This document shows, piece after piece, positions 1 through 8,566 of a DNA stretch of 64,000 nt. The notes below the pieces were generated by a model. The model was not told the origin of the DNA, did not search any database, and saw nothing but the letters and a program-made list of their open reading frames with translations. The translations under genes were made by a program, and so were the position numbers. Each line of letters begins with the position of its first letter. The first letter of the stretch is position 1. Source of the stretch: Pseudonocardia sp. MH-G8 (GTDB lineage: Bacteria; Actinomycetota; Actinomycetes; Mycobacteriales; Pseudonocardiaceae); contig NZ_NKYF01000023.1 of the NCBI RefSeq assembly GCF_002262885.1, positions 1 to 64,000 on the forward strand, in the 5' to 3' direction.

Positions 1-385
1 GCTGCCCCACCCACGCGAGTCGCTGCCCCACCCACGCGAGTCGCTGCCCCACCCACGCGAGTCGCTGCCCCACCCACGCGAGTCGCTGCCCCACCCACGC
101 GAGTCGCGTCGCCATCCGCGTGTCTGCGAGTCCCAGGTGCGCTCTGACGGTGCAGATCGGCGCGAGCCGCACGCCGTGGTCGCGCGGACGGCGCTGGTGT
201 GCTGCTCGCGCATGGTGATCGTTCCGACCAGCACCCTGGCGCCCGCGCGGGGACCACCGCGAGCGGCTCGGAGCGATCTCCGGCGGCGGCACCGAGCTCG
301 GAGGGTCGCCGGGGTGGGTGGTGTCCTCGCGCGCCGCCGCGTCGGGGAGTGGGAGCGGGTGCCGGGGGGCCGTAGGATTCGCGGG
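1..385. repeat. Five-copy 21-bp tandem repeat followed by non-coding DNA
   Basis: Positions 1-105 are five identical copies of a 21-bp unit that begins GCTGCCCCACCC and ends ACGCGAGTC. The window starts inside the array, so more copies may lie to the left. The unit contains the core CGCGAGTCG, the complement of the CGACTCGCG core found elsewhere in this window. Positions 106-385 hold no convincing gene, only a TAGGAT box at 373-378 that probably serves the next gene. Confidence 0.9.
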
Positions 386-868
386 GTGACGACCGCGCGC
401 CGGACTCTGCGCCGCTCGCCCCGCAGGCGGGACCGCCGGGGGCGGGGCCTGCGCGGATTGATGTACCCGGCCACCACGCCGGCCTCGCGCACGCGGGCGG
501 AGAGGTTCGACGCCCTGGTGCTGGAAGCGCTGGAGCCGATCGAGCTGCGCTGGGGCTCCGAGCTCGCCGAGCTCGACCTCGCCGTGGACGAGGTCCCCGA
601 GGTCGAGGAGACCTCGCCGGACGAGGTGGTGTGGGGGCAGGGCGTGCTCGCCGACGTCGGAGTGCCCCTCGCCCAGCTCGTGCCGGCCGGAGTCGACCCC
701 GAAGGTTTGCCGTCGCGGGCCCGGATCGTGATCTACCGGCGGCCGCTCGAGGCCCGCGCCCGCGTGGGCGCCGACCTCGCCGACCTGCTGCACGAGGTGC
801 TCGTGGAGCAGGTGGCGGAGTACCTGAACATCGAGCCGGACGCCGTCGACGGCGGCGAGGGCCAGTAG
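386..868 (+). CDS. Metallopeptidase-family (zincin-like) protein, Rv3259 type
   Basis: A 160-residue protein of the small zincin-like metallopeptidase family that sits next to whiB2 in actinobacteria. The N-terminus is very basic (RRRDRRGRGLRG), followed by the family segment RTRAERFDALVLEALEPIE, and an IVIYRRPLE strand before the last helix. At the place where Gram-negative relatives carry HExxH, this protein reads LLHEVLVEQVAEYL, so a classical zinc site is not evident and catalysis is doubtful. GTG at 386 is preferred over ATG at 461 because it keeps the basic N-terminus and lies 7 nt after TAGGAT (373-378), the spacing of a leaderless start. It is convergent with whiB. Confidence 0.75.
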   Translation: MTTARRTLRRSPRRRDRRGRGLRGLMYPATTPASRTRAERFDALVLEALEPIELRWGSELAELDLAVDEVPEVEETSPDEVVWGQGVLADVGVPLAQLVPAGVDPEGLPSRARIVIYRRPLEARARVGADLADLLHEVLVEQVAEYLNIEPDAVDGGEGQ

Positions 869-884
869 CCGACGGCGCGCCCGG

Positions 885-1217
885 TCAGGAGGCGGCGCGG
901 CGCAGCCGGCGGCGCTCCCGTTCGGAGAGCCCACCCCAGATGCCGAAACGCTCGTCGTGGGCGAGCGCGTAGTCGAGGCACTCGGCGCGCACCTCGCACC
1001 CGGAGCAGATGCGCTTGGCCTCGCGCGTGGAGCCGCCCTTCTCGGGGAAGAACGCCTCCGGATCGGTCTGCGCGCAGAGCGCGCGCTCCTGCCAGTCCTG
1101 CTCCTCGGATTCGTCCTCGCCCAGTACCGCGACCGCCTCCCCGAACGGGTCGGCGGCCGGATACGGAACCCCCGCTGTGGTTTCGACCAGCTCCATCGTG
1201 GCTGTGATGACGTTCAC
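885..1217 (-). CDS. whiB: WhiB-family iron-sulfur transcription factor (WhiB2/WhiB type)
   Basis: A 110-residue WhiB-like protein, a redox-sensitive [4Fe-4S] partner of sigma factor that in actinobacteria controls sporulation septation or cell division (WhiB in Streptomyces, WhiB2/WhmD in mycobacteria). The four ligand cysteines occur as ALCAQTDPEAFF, then CSGC, then ECLDYAL. The turn motif GIWGGLSERERRRLRR closes the protein. GTG at 1217 is chosen because GGGGAGGTG lies 5 nt upstream; ATG at 1196 is an internal alternative. The upstream 165 bp, shared with the divergent M50 gene, include a palindrome ACAGCGCTGT at 1292-1301 and a TTGCAA box at 1313-1318 on the minus side, which may be promoter parts. 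Confidence 0.92.
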   Translation of the reverse strand: MNVITATMELVETTAGVPYPAADPFGEAVAVLGEDESEEQDWQERALCAQTDPEAFFPEKGGSTREAKRICSGCEVRAECLDYALAHDERFGIWGGLSERERRRLRRAAS

Positions 1218-1382
1218 CTTGCCCACCTCCCCGCGCGCCCCCGGCGTGGCCGCCACCAACCCTACGGGCTGGGAATGACAGCGATGTAAGTACAGCGCTG
1301 TCGGTTCCAGGTTTGCAAGTTGAAGCTGCCGACCGGGTGACGCAGTCCACCCGGTCGGTCCCCCGATCAGCACAATGAGCGG

Positions 1383-2156
1383 GTGCGCGCGACCTCTGAT
1401 CGGATCAGTCCCTGGTTCCTCCTCCTCGTCGCGATCACGGCCGCCGGAGCGCTGTTCGCCGTCGTCGGAACGCCGGCCGCGGTCGCCTCGGGAACGTCAC
1501 CGCTGCTCACGGCAGGTGTGGTGCTGCTGGTGCTGGGCGGCTGGGCGGTCTCGCTGTGCCTGCACGAGTTCGGGCACGCCGCCGTCGCCTACCGCGCGGG
1601 CGACCGGTCGGTGCGGTCGAAGGGCTACCTCACCCTCGACATCCGGCGCTACACCGACGTGGGGCTGTCGTTCGTGCTCCCGATCGTGATCCTCCTCGTA
1701 GGCGGGATCCCGCTGCCCGGTGGCGCTGTGTGGATCAACCACGCCGCGATCCGCTCCCGAGGCGCGCGGAGCCTCGTGTCGCTCGCAGGCCCGGCGACGA
1801 ACCTGGTGCTCGGCGCTCTGCTCACCGCGGCCGTCGCGCTGGTGCCGATGCCGATCGGACTCGCCGTCGGGCTCTCCTGCCTGGCGTTCATCCAGGTGAT
1901 CGCGTTCGTGCTCAACATCATCCCGATCCCCGGGCTCGACGGGTTCGGCATCCTCGAGCCGTTCCTGTCGCTGTCCGCGCGCCGGCTGGCGGCACGAGTG
2001 CGGCCCTGGGCGCCGCTCGTGCTGTTCCTGCTGATCATCGCAGTGCCGGGCGTCTCCTCGGCGTTCTTCCAGGCGACGGGCAACCTCTTCGCGGCAGTCG
2101 GCGGCAACACGGAGCTCGCATTCGTCGGCTACGACGAGCTGCGCTTCTGGGAGTGA
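1383..2156 (+). CDS. Site-2-protease-like M50 membrane metalloprotease
   Basis: A 257-residue polytopic membrane protein with the M50 zinc motif HEFGH near residue 61 and the second motif NIIPIPGLDGF near residue 180, which supplies the third zinc ligand (Asp). About six hydrophobic segments are visible. Such proteins cleave substrates inside the membrane, for instance anti-sigma factors, but no partner is linked here. The GTG start lies 6 nt after CACAAT (1371-1376), so translation is probably leaderless. The gene is divergent from whiB. The fold and activity class are clear, the substrate is unknown. Confidence 0.85.
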   Translation: MRATSDRISPWFLLLVAITAAGALFAVVGTPAAVASGTSPLLTAGVVLLVLGGWAVSLCLHEFGHAAVAYRAGDRSVRSKGYLTLDIRRYTDVGLSFVLPIVILLVGGIPLPGGAVWINHAAIRSRGARSLVSLAGPATNLVLGALLTAAVALVPMPIGLAVGLSCLAFIQVIAFVLNIIPIPGLDGFGILEPFLSLSARRLAARVRPWAPLVLFLLIIAVPGVSSAFFQATGNLFAAVGGNTELAFVGYDELRFWE

Positions 2157-2215
2157 GGCGAGGCACAGCGGGTACGGCTGTCGGGTAGGGCGATCCTCGC
2201 GAACAAGGGGAAACC

Positions 2216-2359
2216 ATGCGCGTCCACGCCACCGGCCCCGCCGGGCCCGGCCCCGAGCCGGAGCCGCCAGGACCCGAGCCCTTCCCTCCGTCGCCGCCGA
2301 AACCGCCGGACCCACCGGAGCCACCGCTCCCGCCCGCCCCGCCCGTGCACCGGACCTGA
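2216..2359 (+). CDS. Small proline-rich ORF, 47 residues
   Basis: A short open frame starting ATG, with AAGGGG 5 nt upstream as a good ribosome binding site. The product is about 40 percent proline arranged as PEPEPPGPEP and PPKPPDPPEPPLPP stretches, with few other residues. It has no signal peptide or membrane segment. It lies 60 bp after the M50 gene on the same strand. High GC makes proline runs easy to form by chance, so only the ribosome binding site and the clean frame support it. Confidence 0.4.
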   Translation: MRVHATGPAGPGPEPEPPGPEPFPPSPPKPPDPPEPPLPPAPPVHRT

Positions 2360-2401
2360 CCGCACGGCGGAACCTGACGCGCTGGTGCCTCCCGGACGCG
2401 T

Positions 2402-2479
2402 CGACTCGCGGGCCGCACAGCACGACTCGCGGGCCCCACAGCACGACTCGCGGGGCTCACGCGACTCGCGGGCCTCAGC
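2402..2479. repeat. CGACTCGCGG-core repeat cluster, four units
   Basis: Four consecutive units start with CGACTCGCGGG or CGACTCGCGGGG at 2402, 2423, 2444 and 2462. The first two are 21 bp and differ at one base; the last two are 18 bp. The cluster runs into the last codons of the Nudix gene, whose stop is at 2475-2477. Confidence 0.9.
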
Positions 2480-3014
2480 CCAGGCGGGTCCGCGCGGCGG
2501 CGACCATCGTGGGGACGTCGGTGTCGTCGGGCAGCGCGTCGAGGGGCCACCAGCGCAGGTCGTCGGACTCGGCGCTGATCCGCGGGACCGCGCCCTGCGG
2601 GGCCCGCACGAGGAACCGGACGTCGAGGTGGCGGGTCGGCAGGCCCAGCGAGCAGGTGATCGGGTGGACGTCCACGTGCAGCGGCGCCGGGTCGATCCTG
2701 AGGCCGTCGATGCCGGACTCCTCGGTGGCCTCCCGCAGCGCGGCGTCCGCGAGGGAGGCGTCGCCGTCCTCGCAGTGCCCGCCCAGCTGCAACCACCGCC
2801 CGACGCGCGGGTGCAGGGTGAGCAGCGTGTGCTCGGCCGCGGCGTCGACGACGAGCGCGGAGGCGGTGAGGTGGCCCGGCTCGCACGAGCGCGAGCAGGC
2901 ATCGTCGGGGCGGGCGTCGAGGAAGGCGAGCAGCGCGTGCCGCATGCCCTTCTGAGCCGGATCGGGCGGGTGCCAGGCCGTGAGCTCGGCGACCGCTGCG
3001 GCGGGGGCTACCAC
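2475..3014 (-). CDS. Nudix hydrolase
   Basis: A 179-residue Nudix phosphohydrolase. The Nudix box is visible as GHCEDGDASLADAALREATEESGI in outline: G at its start, then the REATEESG core with the metal-binding glutamates. GTG at 3014 overlaps the end of fbiB by 7 bp, so translation is likely coupled. Cotranscription with fbiA and fbiB suggests a housekeeping role near F420 synthesis, but the substrate cannot be read from sequence. The 3' end overlaps a CGACTCGCGG repeat cluster, which may have rewritten the last residues. Confidence 0.85.
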   Translation of the reverse strand: MVAPAAAVAELTAWHPPDPAQKGMRHALLAFLDARPDDACSRSCEPGHLTASALVVDAAAEHTLLTLHPRVGRWLQLGGHCEDGDASLADAALREATEESGIDGLRIDPAPLHVDVHPITCSLGLPTRHLDVRFLVRAPQGAVPRISAESDDLRWWPLDALPDDTDVPTMVAAARTRLG

Positions 3015-4342
3015 TCGAGGAACCCCTGACCCGGATCGCGCGGCGGACGCGGTGCGAGCGGCTCGACCGGCACCCCGACGGCCACGGCACCGAGCGGCTG
3101 CCAGTCCGGCGGCAGGTCCAGCACCCGGCGCACGACGTCCGGCGCGAAGATCGTCGAGCCCACCCAGCAGGAGCCGAGCCCCTCGGCCGCCAGCGCCACG
3201 AGGAACGACTGCACGGCCGCACCCCCGGCCACGGTGAACATCGTGCGCTCACCCGTGCGGCGCGCGTCGTCGGGATAGGTGTGCATGCCGTCGCCGGTGC
3301 GGAAGGCGAGCACCAGCTCGGGGGCACGGCGCAGCAGGTCGCCGCGCCGCATCCGGCGCTCCACCTCGTCCGCGGGGCGACCGTCGGATTCGAGGTGCTC
3401 GCGCCAGCGGGCCGCCATCGCGTCCAGGAGCGCCCCGCGCCGTTCACGCACCCATGCGAACCGGATCGGCGTGCTGTGGTGCGGCGCGGGCGCGGTGAGC
3501 GCCACGCCGGCGGCGCGGCGCAACGCCGCCGCGTCGACCGCGTCGTCGGTGAAGGCACGGGTGCTGCGCCGCAGCAGCACGGCCTCGCGACGGCCGCGGG
3601 CGATGGCCTCGTCGGTGCCGAGCCAGAACATGTCCTCGTCGATCGGGCGCACGAGGTCACGCGCGGTGGACCCGTCGTCCACCGGGTGCAGCCCGCGCAC
3701 CACCGCCACCGGCAGGCCGCCGAGCTTGCCCTTGACGAGGTCGGCGGCCGCGGCCAGCTCGTCGGCCAGCGCCACTTCGGTGACCAGCAGCTCGTTGCCC
3801 TCGGCGTCCTGCTGCCCTTCGTAGCGGTGCAGCACGGGCAGGCCGACCGCGCCGATCGCGACGTCGGTCTGCCCGACGCGCCAGGTGCGGCCCAGCGTGT
3901 CGGTGACGACCACGGCCACCTCGACCCCGCGCAGGCGCCGCAGCTCGTCGCGCAGGCGGGCGGCGCTGGCGTCCGGATCGGCCGGGAGCAGGGCCAGCTC
4001 GTCACGACGCACGTTGGAACCGTCGACGCCCGCCGCCGCCTGCACGATGCCCAGCTTGCCCGCGACGATCAGCGTGCGGCCCCGCCGCGCCAGCACCCTC
4101 TCGGTCTCGGCGTCGACGAGCTCGCGGCGCAGGGCGTCGCGCGCCTCGGGGTCGGTCGGGGCGGGCACGAGCCTGCCCTCCACCTTGGAGAACACCTTCG
4201 AGGTGACGACCACGACGTCGCCGTCGGCGATCCAGGGTGCGGCCTCGGCGAGAGCACCCGCGAAGTCGTCGCCGGGACGGAAGTCGGGCAGCCCGCGGAC
4301 CGGCAGGACCGTCAGCCCCTCGGGGGCGGCGTGGTCACGCAA
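3008..4342 (-). CDS. fbiB: Coenzyme F420:L-glutamate ligase FbiB (two-domain)
   Basis: A 444-residue bifunctional F420 biosynthesis enzyme. Residues 1 to about 245 are the CofE-type gamma-glutamyl ligase (VLPVRGLPDFRPGDDFAGAL, VVVVTSKVFSKVEGRLV). The C-terminal part is a nitroreductase-fold domain (RRSTRAFTDDAVD, GLGSCWVGSTIFAPDVVR) that binds FMN and reduces dehydro-F420-0 in the mycobacterial enzyme. It adds glutamates to F420-0. The TTG start at 4342 overlaps the fbiA stop by 8 bp, consistent with coupling; no better in-frame start is seen. The length matches mycobacterial FbiB. Confidence 0.93.
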   Translation of the reverse strand: MRDHAAPEGLTVLPVRGLPDFRPGDDFAGALAEAAPWIADGDVVVVTSKVFSKVEGRLVPAPTDPEARDALRRELVDAETERVLARRGRTLIVAGKLGIVQAAAGVDGSNVRRDELALLPADPDASAARLRDELRRLRGVEVAVVVTDTLGRTWRVGQTDVAIGAVGLPVLHRYEGQQDAEGNELLVTEVALADELAAAADLVKGKLGGLPVAVVRGLHPVDDGSTARDLVRPIDEDMFWLGTDEAIARGRREAVLLRRSTRAFTDDAVDAAALRRAAGVALTAPAPHHSTPIRFAWVRERRGALLDAMAARWREHLESDGRPADEVERRMRRGDLLRRAPELVLAFRTGDGMHTYPDDARRTGERTMFTVAGGAAVQSFLVALAAEGLGSCWVGSTIFAPDVVRRVLDLPPDWQPLGAVAVGVPVEPLAPRPPRDPGQGFLEW

Positions 4343-5327
4343 CGGTCGTCCCCGCCAGCTCCAGCGCCCGGCGCACCATCTCGGCGGTGGCGTCCACGTC
4401 GGACATCAGCAGCGGGACCGCCTGGACCTCGACGCCCGGGACGTCGGCGGCGTCGCCGGTGTGCACGAGCCAGCCGTCGAGCACCCCGCCGTCGGCGCGG
4501 GCACCGAGGTGCCGCCCGACCGCCTCGGCGCTGGTCTCCACGCCGATCGTGGTGAGGCAGGCGTCGGCCATCCCGCGCACCGGCTTGCCGCCCACGATCG
4601 GCGACAGCCCCACGACCTTCGCCGTCGTCTCGCGCAGCGCCTCGCGCACGCCCGGCACGGCGAGGATCGTGCCGATGCTGACGACCGGGTTGGACGGCGC
4701 GAGCAGCACTGCGTCGGCGTCGCGGATCGCGTCGCGCGCCGCCGGCAGCACGCTCGCCTGCTCGGCACCGACCGAGACGATGTCGTAGGCGGGCAGCTCG
4801 GCCCGGTGCCGCACCCACCACTCCTGGAAGTGGATCGCCTTGCGCGCCTTCGGGCCGGTCTCCGGGTCGTCGACGACCACGTGGGTCTCGACCCGGTCGT
4901 CGGTGGCCGGCAGCAGCCGGACGCCCGGGCGCCACCGGTCGCACAGCGCGGTGACGACGTCGGCGAGCCCGTACCCCGCGCGCAGCATCCGGCTGCGGAC
5001 GAGGTGGGTGGCGAGGTCGCGGTCGCCGAGGCCGAACCAGGTGGGCTCGGCTCCGTAGGCGGCGAGCTCGTCGCGCACCGTCCAGGACTCGCCGACCCGG
5101 CCCCAGCCGCGCTCGGTGTCGATCCCACCGCCGAGGGTGTACATGCAGGTGTCGAGGTCCGGGGTGATCCGCAGGCCGTGCATCCAGACGTCGTCACCGA
5201 CGTTCACCACGGCCGTGACCTGGTGCTCCGACTCCCCCTCACCAGTGGCCGGCAACCCGAGCGCCGCCTTCACCCCGAGCAGGAACCGGGCCCCACCGAC
5301 GCCACCGACCAGCACCGTGACTCTCAC
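4335..5327 (-). CDS. fbiA: 2-phospho-L-lactate (or phosphoenolpyruvyl) transferase FbiA
   Basis: A 330-residue CofD/FbiA protein that transfers the lactyl- or enolpyruvyl-phospho group to the deazaflavin Fo, forming F420-0 or its dehydro form. The start motif VRVTVLVGGVGGARFLLG and the internal LLAPSNPVVSIGTILAVPG are family signatures. GTG at 5327 gives the canonical N-terminus and lies 7 nt after a TAGGCT box (complement of 5335-5340), so a leaderless transcript is likely. The gene begins the fbiA-fbiB-Nudix operon. The further F420 genes fbiC and fbiD are not in this window. Confidence 0.93.
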   Translation of the reverse strand: MRVTVLVGGVGGARFLLGVKAALGLPATGEGESEHQVTAVVNVGDDVWMHGLRITPDLDTCMYTLGGGIDTERGWGRVGESWTVRDELAAYGAEPTWFGLGDRDLATHLVRSRMLRAGYGLADVVTALCDRWRPGVRLLPATDDRVETHVVVDDPETGPKARKAIHFQEWWVRHRAELPAYDIVSVGAEQASVLPAARDAIRDADAVLLAPSNPVVSIGTILAVPGVREALRETTAKVVGLSPIVGGKPVRGMADACLTTIGVETSAEAVGRHLGARADGGVLDGWLVHTGDAADVPGVEVQAVPLLMSDVDATAEMVRRALELAGTTVA

Positions 5328-5535
5328 GCGCGCGAGCCTACGCGCGCGTGATCCGCGCGCTGGGGCTCGCCCGGCACGCGACTCCCCGACGCCGTACGCA
5401 CCATCGGCGCTCACGCGGCCTGTGATCACCGGACGGGTGCAGGGGCGGCATCACGTCGCCGCTGTTGCACCCGATCGACGATCACGCACCCAAGGTTCCG
5501 GCTCGCGCCGCCCATAGCGCGACACCCGCGCAGGC

Positions 5536-5597
5536 AGACCCCGACTCGCGGGCAGGAGACCCCGACTCGCGGGCAGCCAGACCCCGACTCGCGGGGT
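5536..5597. repeat. CGACTCGCGG-core repeat cluster, three units
   Basis: Three units of AGACCCCGACTCGCGGG type lie about 21-22 bp apart. The final unit reaches the stop codon of the LacI-family gene at 5597-5599. A weaker related stretch (ACGCACCCAAGG) precedes them near 5484. The rest of 5328-5535 holds no gene, only the fbiA promoter. Confidence 0.88.
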
Positions 5598-6604
5598 CAG
5601 TCGGGCAGGGTCGAGGCGCGGACCACGAGCCGGGCCGGGAGCTCCACCGTTCCGCGGTGCGCACGGCCGGCCACCGCGTCCAGCAGCAGCCGGGCGGCGT
5701 GGCGGCCCAGCTCCTCCAGCTCCAGGTCGACCGTCGTGAGCGGCGGACGGCTGGCCAGCGCCATCACGTCCCAGTTGTCGTAGCCGGTGACGGCGACGTC
5801 CTCGGGGATGCGCCTGCCCAGCTCGCGCAGCCGTTCGCAGACACCGCGCGCGATCTGGTCACTGCCGCAGGAGATCGCGTCGAGATCGGGGTGGGCGCGC
5901 ATCAGCAGGTCCACGGCATGGCGACCCCAGCGCTCGCTCCACTCGCCGTAGAGCGGCGGGCCGCGGAACGCCTCTCCGGCCGCATCGACGGCCGCGGACG
6001 CCCGCTGCACGGCGCTGCGATGCCGCTGCGGGCCGGTGACGTGGGCGATCGCGGTGCGCCCGATGTCCAACAGGTGCCCGACGGCCGCGGTGGCGCCGCC
6101 CCGGTCGTCGACGACGACCGAGGCGTCGGCCGGGTCGGTCGAGCTAGAGAACGCGTAGACGACGGGGATGGGCACGTCGATCGGCGGGCGCGGCTCGGTG
6201 CGCCGCCCGGTGACGATGATCCCGTCCACGCGGCGGGCGAGCAGGGTGCGCACGTAGTGCTGCTCGCGCAACGGGTCGTCGCGGGTGTCGCACAGCAGCA
6301 GGGCCATCTCCCCCGCGGACAGCGCGTCCTCGGCGCCCAGCATGATCGGGATGCTGAAGCGGCCGGAGCTGTCGGTCGTGACCAGCCCCACCGTGTAGCT
6401 GCGCCCAGACGACAGGGCACGGGCACGCCCGTCGGGCGTGAAGCCCAACTGCTCGGCGGCACGGCGGACTCGCTCGCGGGTCTCGCTGCGCAGCTGGCCC
6501 GTGTCGTTCAGGGCTTTGGACGCGGTTCCCGGCGAGACCCCGGCCAGCGCCGCGACGTCGGTGATGCGGACGACGCCGGCGCGGCTCGACGCACTGCTCG
6601 CCAC
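5597..6604 (-). CDS. LacI-family transcriptional repressor
   Basis: A 335-residue LacI/GalR regulator. The helix-turn-helix VRITDVAALAGVSPGTASKA and hinge segment lie at the N-terminus, followed by a periplasmic-binding-like sugar domain that ends near TTVDLELEELGRHAARLLL. GTG at 6604 is preferred since GGAAAGGGG lies 6 nt upstream; GTG at 6610 and ATG at 6640 are alternatives. It faces the GH127 and sugar ABC genes, which it probably represses until an arabinoside-type sugar binds. A candidate operator is described at 6693-6714. Confidence 0.88.
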   Translation of the reverse strand: MASSASSRAGVVRITDVAALAGVSPGTASKALNDTGQLRSETRERVRRAAEQLGFTPDGRARALSSGRSYTVGLVTTDSSGRFSIPIMLGAEDALSAGEMALLLCDTRDDPLREQHYVRTLLARRVDGIIVTGRRTEPRPPIDVPIPVVYAFSSSTDPADASVVVDDRGGATAAVGHLLDIGRTAIAHVTGPQRHRSAVQRASAAVDAAGEAFRGPPLYGEWSERWGRHAVDLLMRAHPDLDAISCGSDQIARGVCERLRELGRRIPEDVAVTGYDNWDVMALASRPPLTTVDLELEELGRHAARLLLDAVAGRAHRGTVELPARLVVRASTLPD

Positions 6605-6657
6605 CGGCACCCCTTTCCGTACGTTCCGGCCTCGTCGCATCGTAGCGGCACAAGGCC

Positions 6658-6686
6658 TTGACTGCCCGGGGCACCCACTCTACCGT
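6658..6686 (+). promoter_or_regulatory. Sigma-70-type promoter of the GH127/sugar ABC operon
   Basis: TTGACT at 6658-6663 and TACCGT at 6681-6686 are separated by 17 bp, an excellent housekeeping promoter for this GC-rich genome. Transcription would begin near 6692-6694, at the edge of the candidate operator. Confidence 0.65.
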
Positions 6687-6692
6687 CGGGCC

Positions 6693-6714
6693 GGAAATCG
6701 AATTCCTTGTTTCC
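6693..6714. promoter_or_regulatory. Candidate LacI-family operator
   Basis: GGAAA at 6693-6697 and TTTCC at 6710-6714 form an inverted repeat around an AT-rich centre that also contains GAATTC, in a region otherwise above 70 percent GC. It sits at the predicted transcription start of the GH127 gene, a typical place for LacI-type repression. The exact symmetry axis is not certain. Confidence 0.45.
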
Positions 6715-6732
6715 GTGACACGCAGGAGTGGC

Positions 6733-8547
6733 ATGACGGCGACCTCGCCCCGGACCGGCACCACCAGCACTCGTGGACCCGCCGCCCCGACGACCGCGGC
6801 GCAGGTGGCGCTGCACCCGCTCGGTCTCGGCGAAGCGACGATCACCGGTGGTTTCTGGGCCGACCGCCAGCAGGCGAACACCACCGCCATCCCGCTCGGG
6901 CGCCGGCGCCTCGAGGAGGCGGGCAACCTCACCAACCTGAGGATCGCCGCGGGCCGCGCGGAGGGCGAGGCGATCGGCCCGATCTTCGCCGACTCCGACG
7001 TCTACAAGTGGCTCGAGGCCGTGGCGTGGGAGTACGCCCGGCAGCCCGCCGACGAGCTGCTGGCGATGCAGCGGGAGGCCACCGCGATCGTCGCCGAGGC
7101 GCAGGCCGGCGACGGCTACCTGAACTCCGTGGTGCAGGTCCGCCACGCCGACGAGCGCTACACCGACCTGCCGTGGAGCCACGAGCACTACTGCGCGGGC
7201 CACCTCATCCAGGCCGCCGTCGCCCAGGTGCGCTGCACCGGCGACACGGCACTGCTCGACGTGGCCGTGAAGGTCGCCGACCACCTTGCCGACACGTTCG
7301 GGGAGGACCGCCGCCACGACGTCGACGGCCACCCGGTGATCGAGATGGCGCTCGTCGAGCTGCACCGCGAGACCGGCGACCCCCGCCACCTGGAGCTCGC
7401 CCGCTACTTCGTCGAGGCCCGCGGCCACGGTCTGATCAGCGCCTACGGCCACGACCCGACCTACTTCTCCGACCGCGTCCCGGTGCGGGAGGCCACCACG
7501 GTGGAGGGCCACGCGGTGCGCGCGGTCTACCTGGCCGCCGGCGCCGCCGACGTCGCGGCGGAACGGGGCGACACCGCCCTGCTCGACGCCCTCGCCACGC
7601 AGTTCGACCACATGCTCGCCACCAAGACCTACCTCACCGGTGGCCTCGGCGCGCGGTGGGACCGGGAGGCCTTCGGCGACCCCTACGAGCTGCCCACCGA
7701 CCGCGCCTACGCCGAGACCTGCGCGGCGATCGGCGGCGTCCAGTGGGCGTGGCGGATGCTGCTGGCCACCGGCGACGCCCGCTACGCCGACGCGATCGAG
7801 CGCATGCTGTTCAACGGCTTCCTGGCCGGGCTCTCGCTGTCGGGCTCCGAGTACTTCTACGTCAACCCGCTGCAGCACCGCAGCGACGCCCACGCCGACG
7901 GCGACCGCTCCCCCGCCCACGGCCGGCGCGGCTGGTTCGACTGCGCCTGCTGCCCGCCCAACGTGATGCGCACGCTGTCCGGGCTGGAGGGCTACCTCGC
8001 CACCCACGACGGCGGCGGCGTCCAGCTGCACCAGTACGCACCGGGGACCGTCACGGCCGGCGCGACCACGCTGACCGTCGAGACCGAGTACCCCTGGGAC
8101 GGGCTGGTGCGGGTGCGCGTCGACGCCGCAGACGCCCCCCTCACCCTGTCCCTGCGGGTGCCGGCCTGGGCGACGGGAGCCACCCTCGACGGCGCACCGG
8201 TGGGATCCGGCTACGCCCGTGTTCAGGTCGCCCGGGGTGACGTGGTCGAGCTGAACCTGCCGATGGAGGTCCGCACCACCACCGCGCACCCGCGCGTCGA
8301 CGCCGTGCGCGGCTGCGTCGCGCTGGAGCGCGGACCGCTGGTCTACGCGGCCGAGCAGGCCGATCACGACACCCCGGTGGACGACCTGCACATCGACCCG
8401 GCTGCTCCGTGTGCGAGCGCGCACCGCCCGGACCTGCTGGGCGGCGTCACCGTCGTCACCGCGGGCGAGCTGACCCTCGTGCCGTACTTCGCCTGGGCCA
8501 ACCGCGGACCCGCACCGATGCGGGTCTGGATCCCGACCACCACCTGA
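6733..8547 (+). CDS. GH127 beta-L-arabinofuranosidase
   Basis: A 604-residue glycoside hydrolase of family GH127, related to HypBA1, which removes terminal beta-L-arabinofuranosyl residues. The family zinc-thiolate site is present: E328 and C330 in AYAETCAA, and C406/C407 in FDCACCPPN, matching Glu338, Cys340, Cys417 and Cys418 of HypBA1. No signal peptide is evident, so it acts in the cytoplasm on imported oligosaccharides. ATG at 6733 is chosen because AGGAG lies 5 nt upstream. It heads an operon with a sugar ABC importer 20 bp downstream and is divergent from a LacI repressor. The exact natural substrate is inferred from the family. Confidence 0.87.
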   Translation: MTATSPRTGTTSTRGPAAPTTAAQVALHPLGLGEATITGGFWADRQQANTTAIPLGRRRLEEAGNLTNLRIAAGRAEGEAIGPIFADSDVYKWLEAVAWEYARQPADELLAMQREATAIVAEAQAGDGYLNSVVQVRHADERYTDLPWSHEHYCAGHLIQAAVAQVRCTGDTALLDVAVKVADHLADTFGEDRRHDVDGHPVIEMALVELHRETGDPRHLELARYFVEARGHGLISAYGHDPTYFSDRVPVREATTVEGHAVRAVYLAAGAADVAAERGDTALLDALATQFDHMLATKTYLTGGLGARWDREAFGDPYELPTDRAYAETCAAIGGVQWAWRMLLATGDARYADAIERMLFNGFLAGLSLSGSEYFYVNPLQHRSDAHADGDRSPAHGRRGWFDCACCPPNVMRTLSGLEGYLATHDGGGVQLHQYAPGTVTAGATTLTVETEYPWDGLVRVRVDAADAPLTLSLRVPAWATGATLDGAPVGSGYARVQVARGDVVELNLPMEVRTTTAHPRVDAVRGCVALERGPLVYAAEQADHDTPVDDLHIDPAAPCASAHRPDLLGGVTVVTAGELTLVPYFAWANRGPAPMRVWIPTTT

Positions 8548-8566
8548 GGACCCGGAAAAGAGGGCA

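Noticed and set aside
1..105. CRISPR array
   Set aside because: The five 21-bp units follow each other without spacers, and no cas gene is present.
2035..4005. A 656-codon open frame on the minus strand across the fbiB and Nudix genes
   Set aside because: It is antisense or out of frame to recognisable FbiB and Nudix motifs, and its composition (Arg, Pro, Ser and Ala rich) is what high GC produces in non-coding frames.
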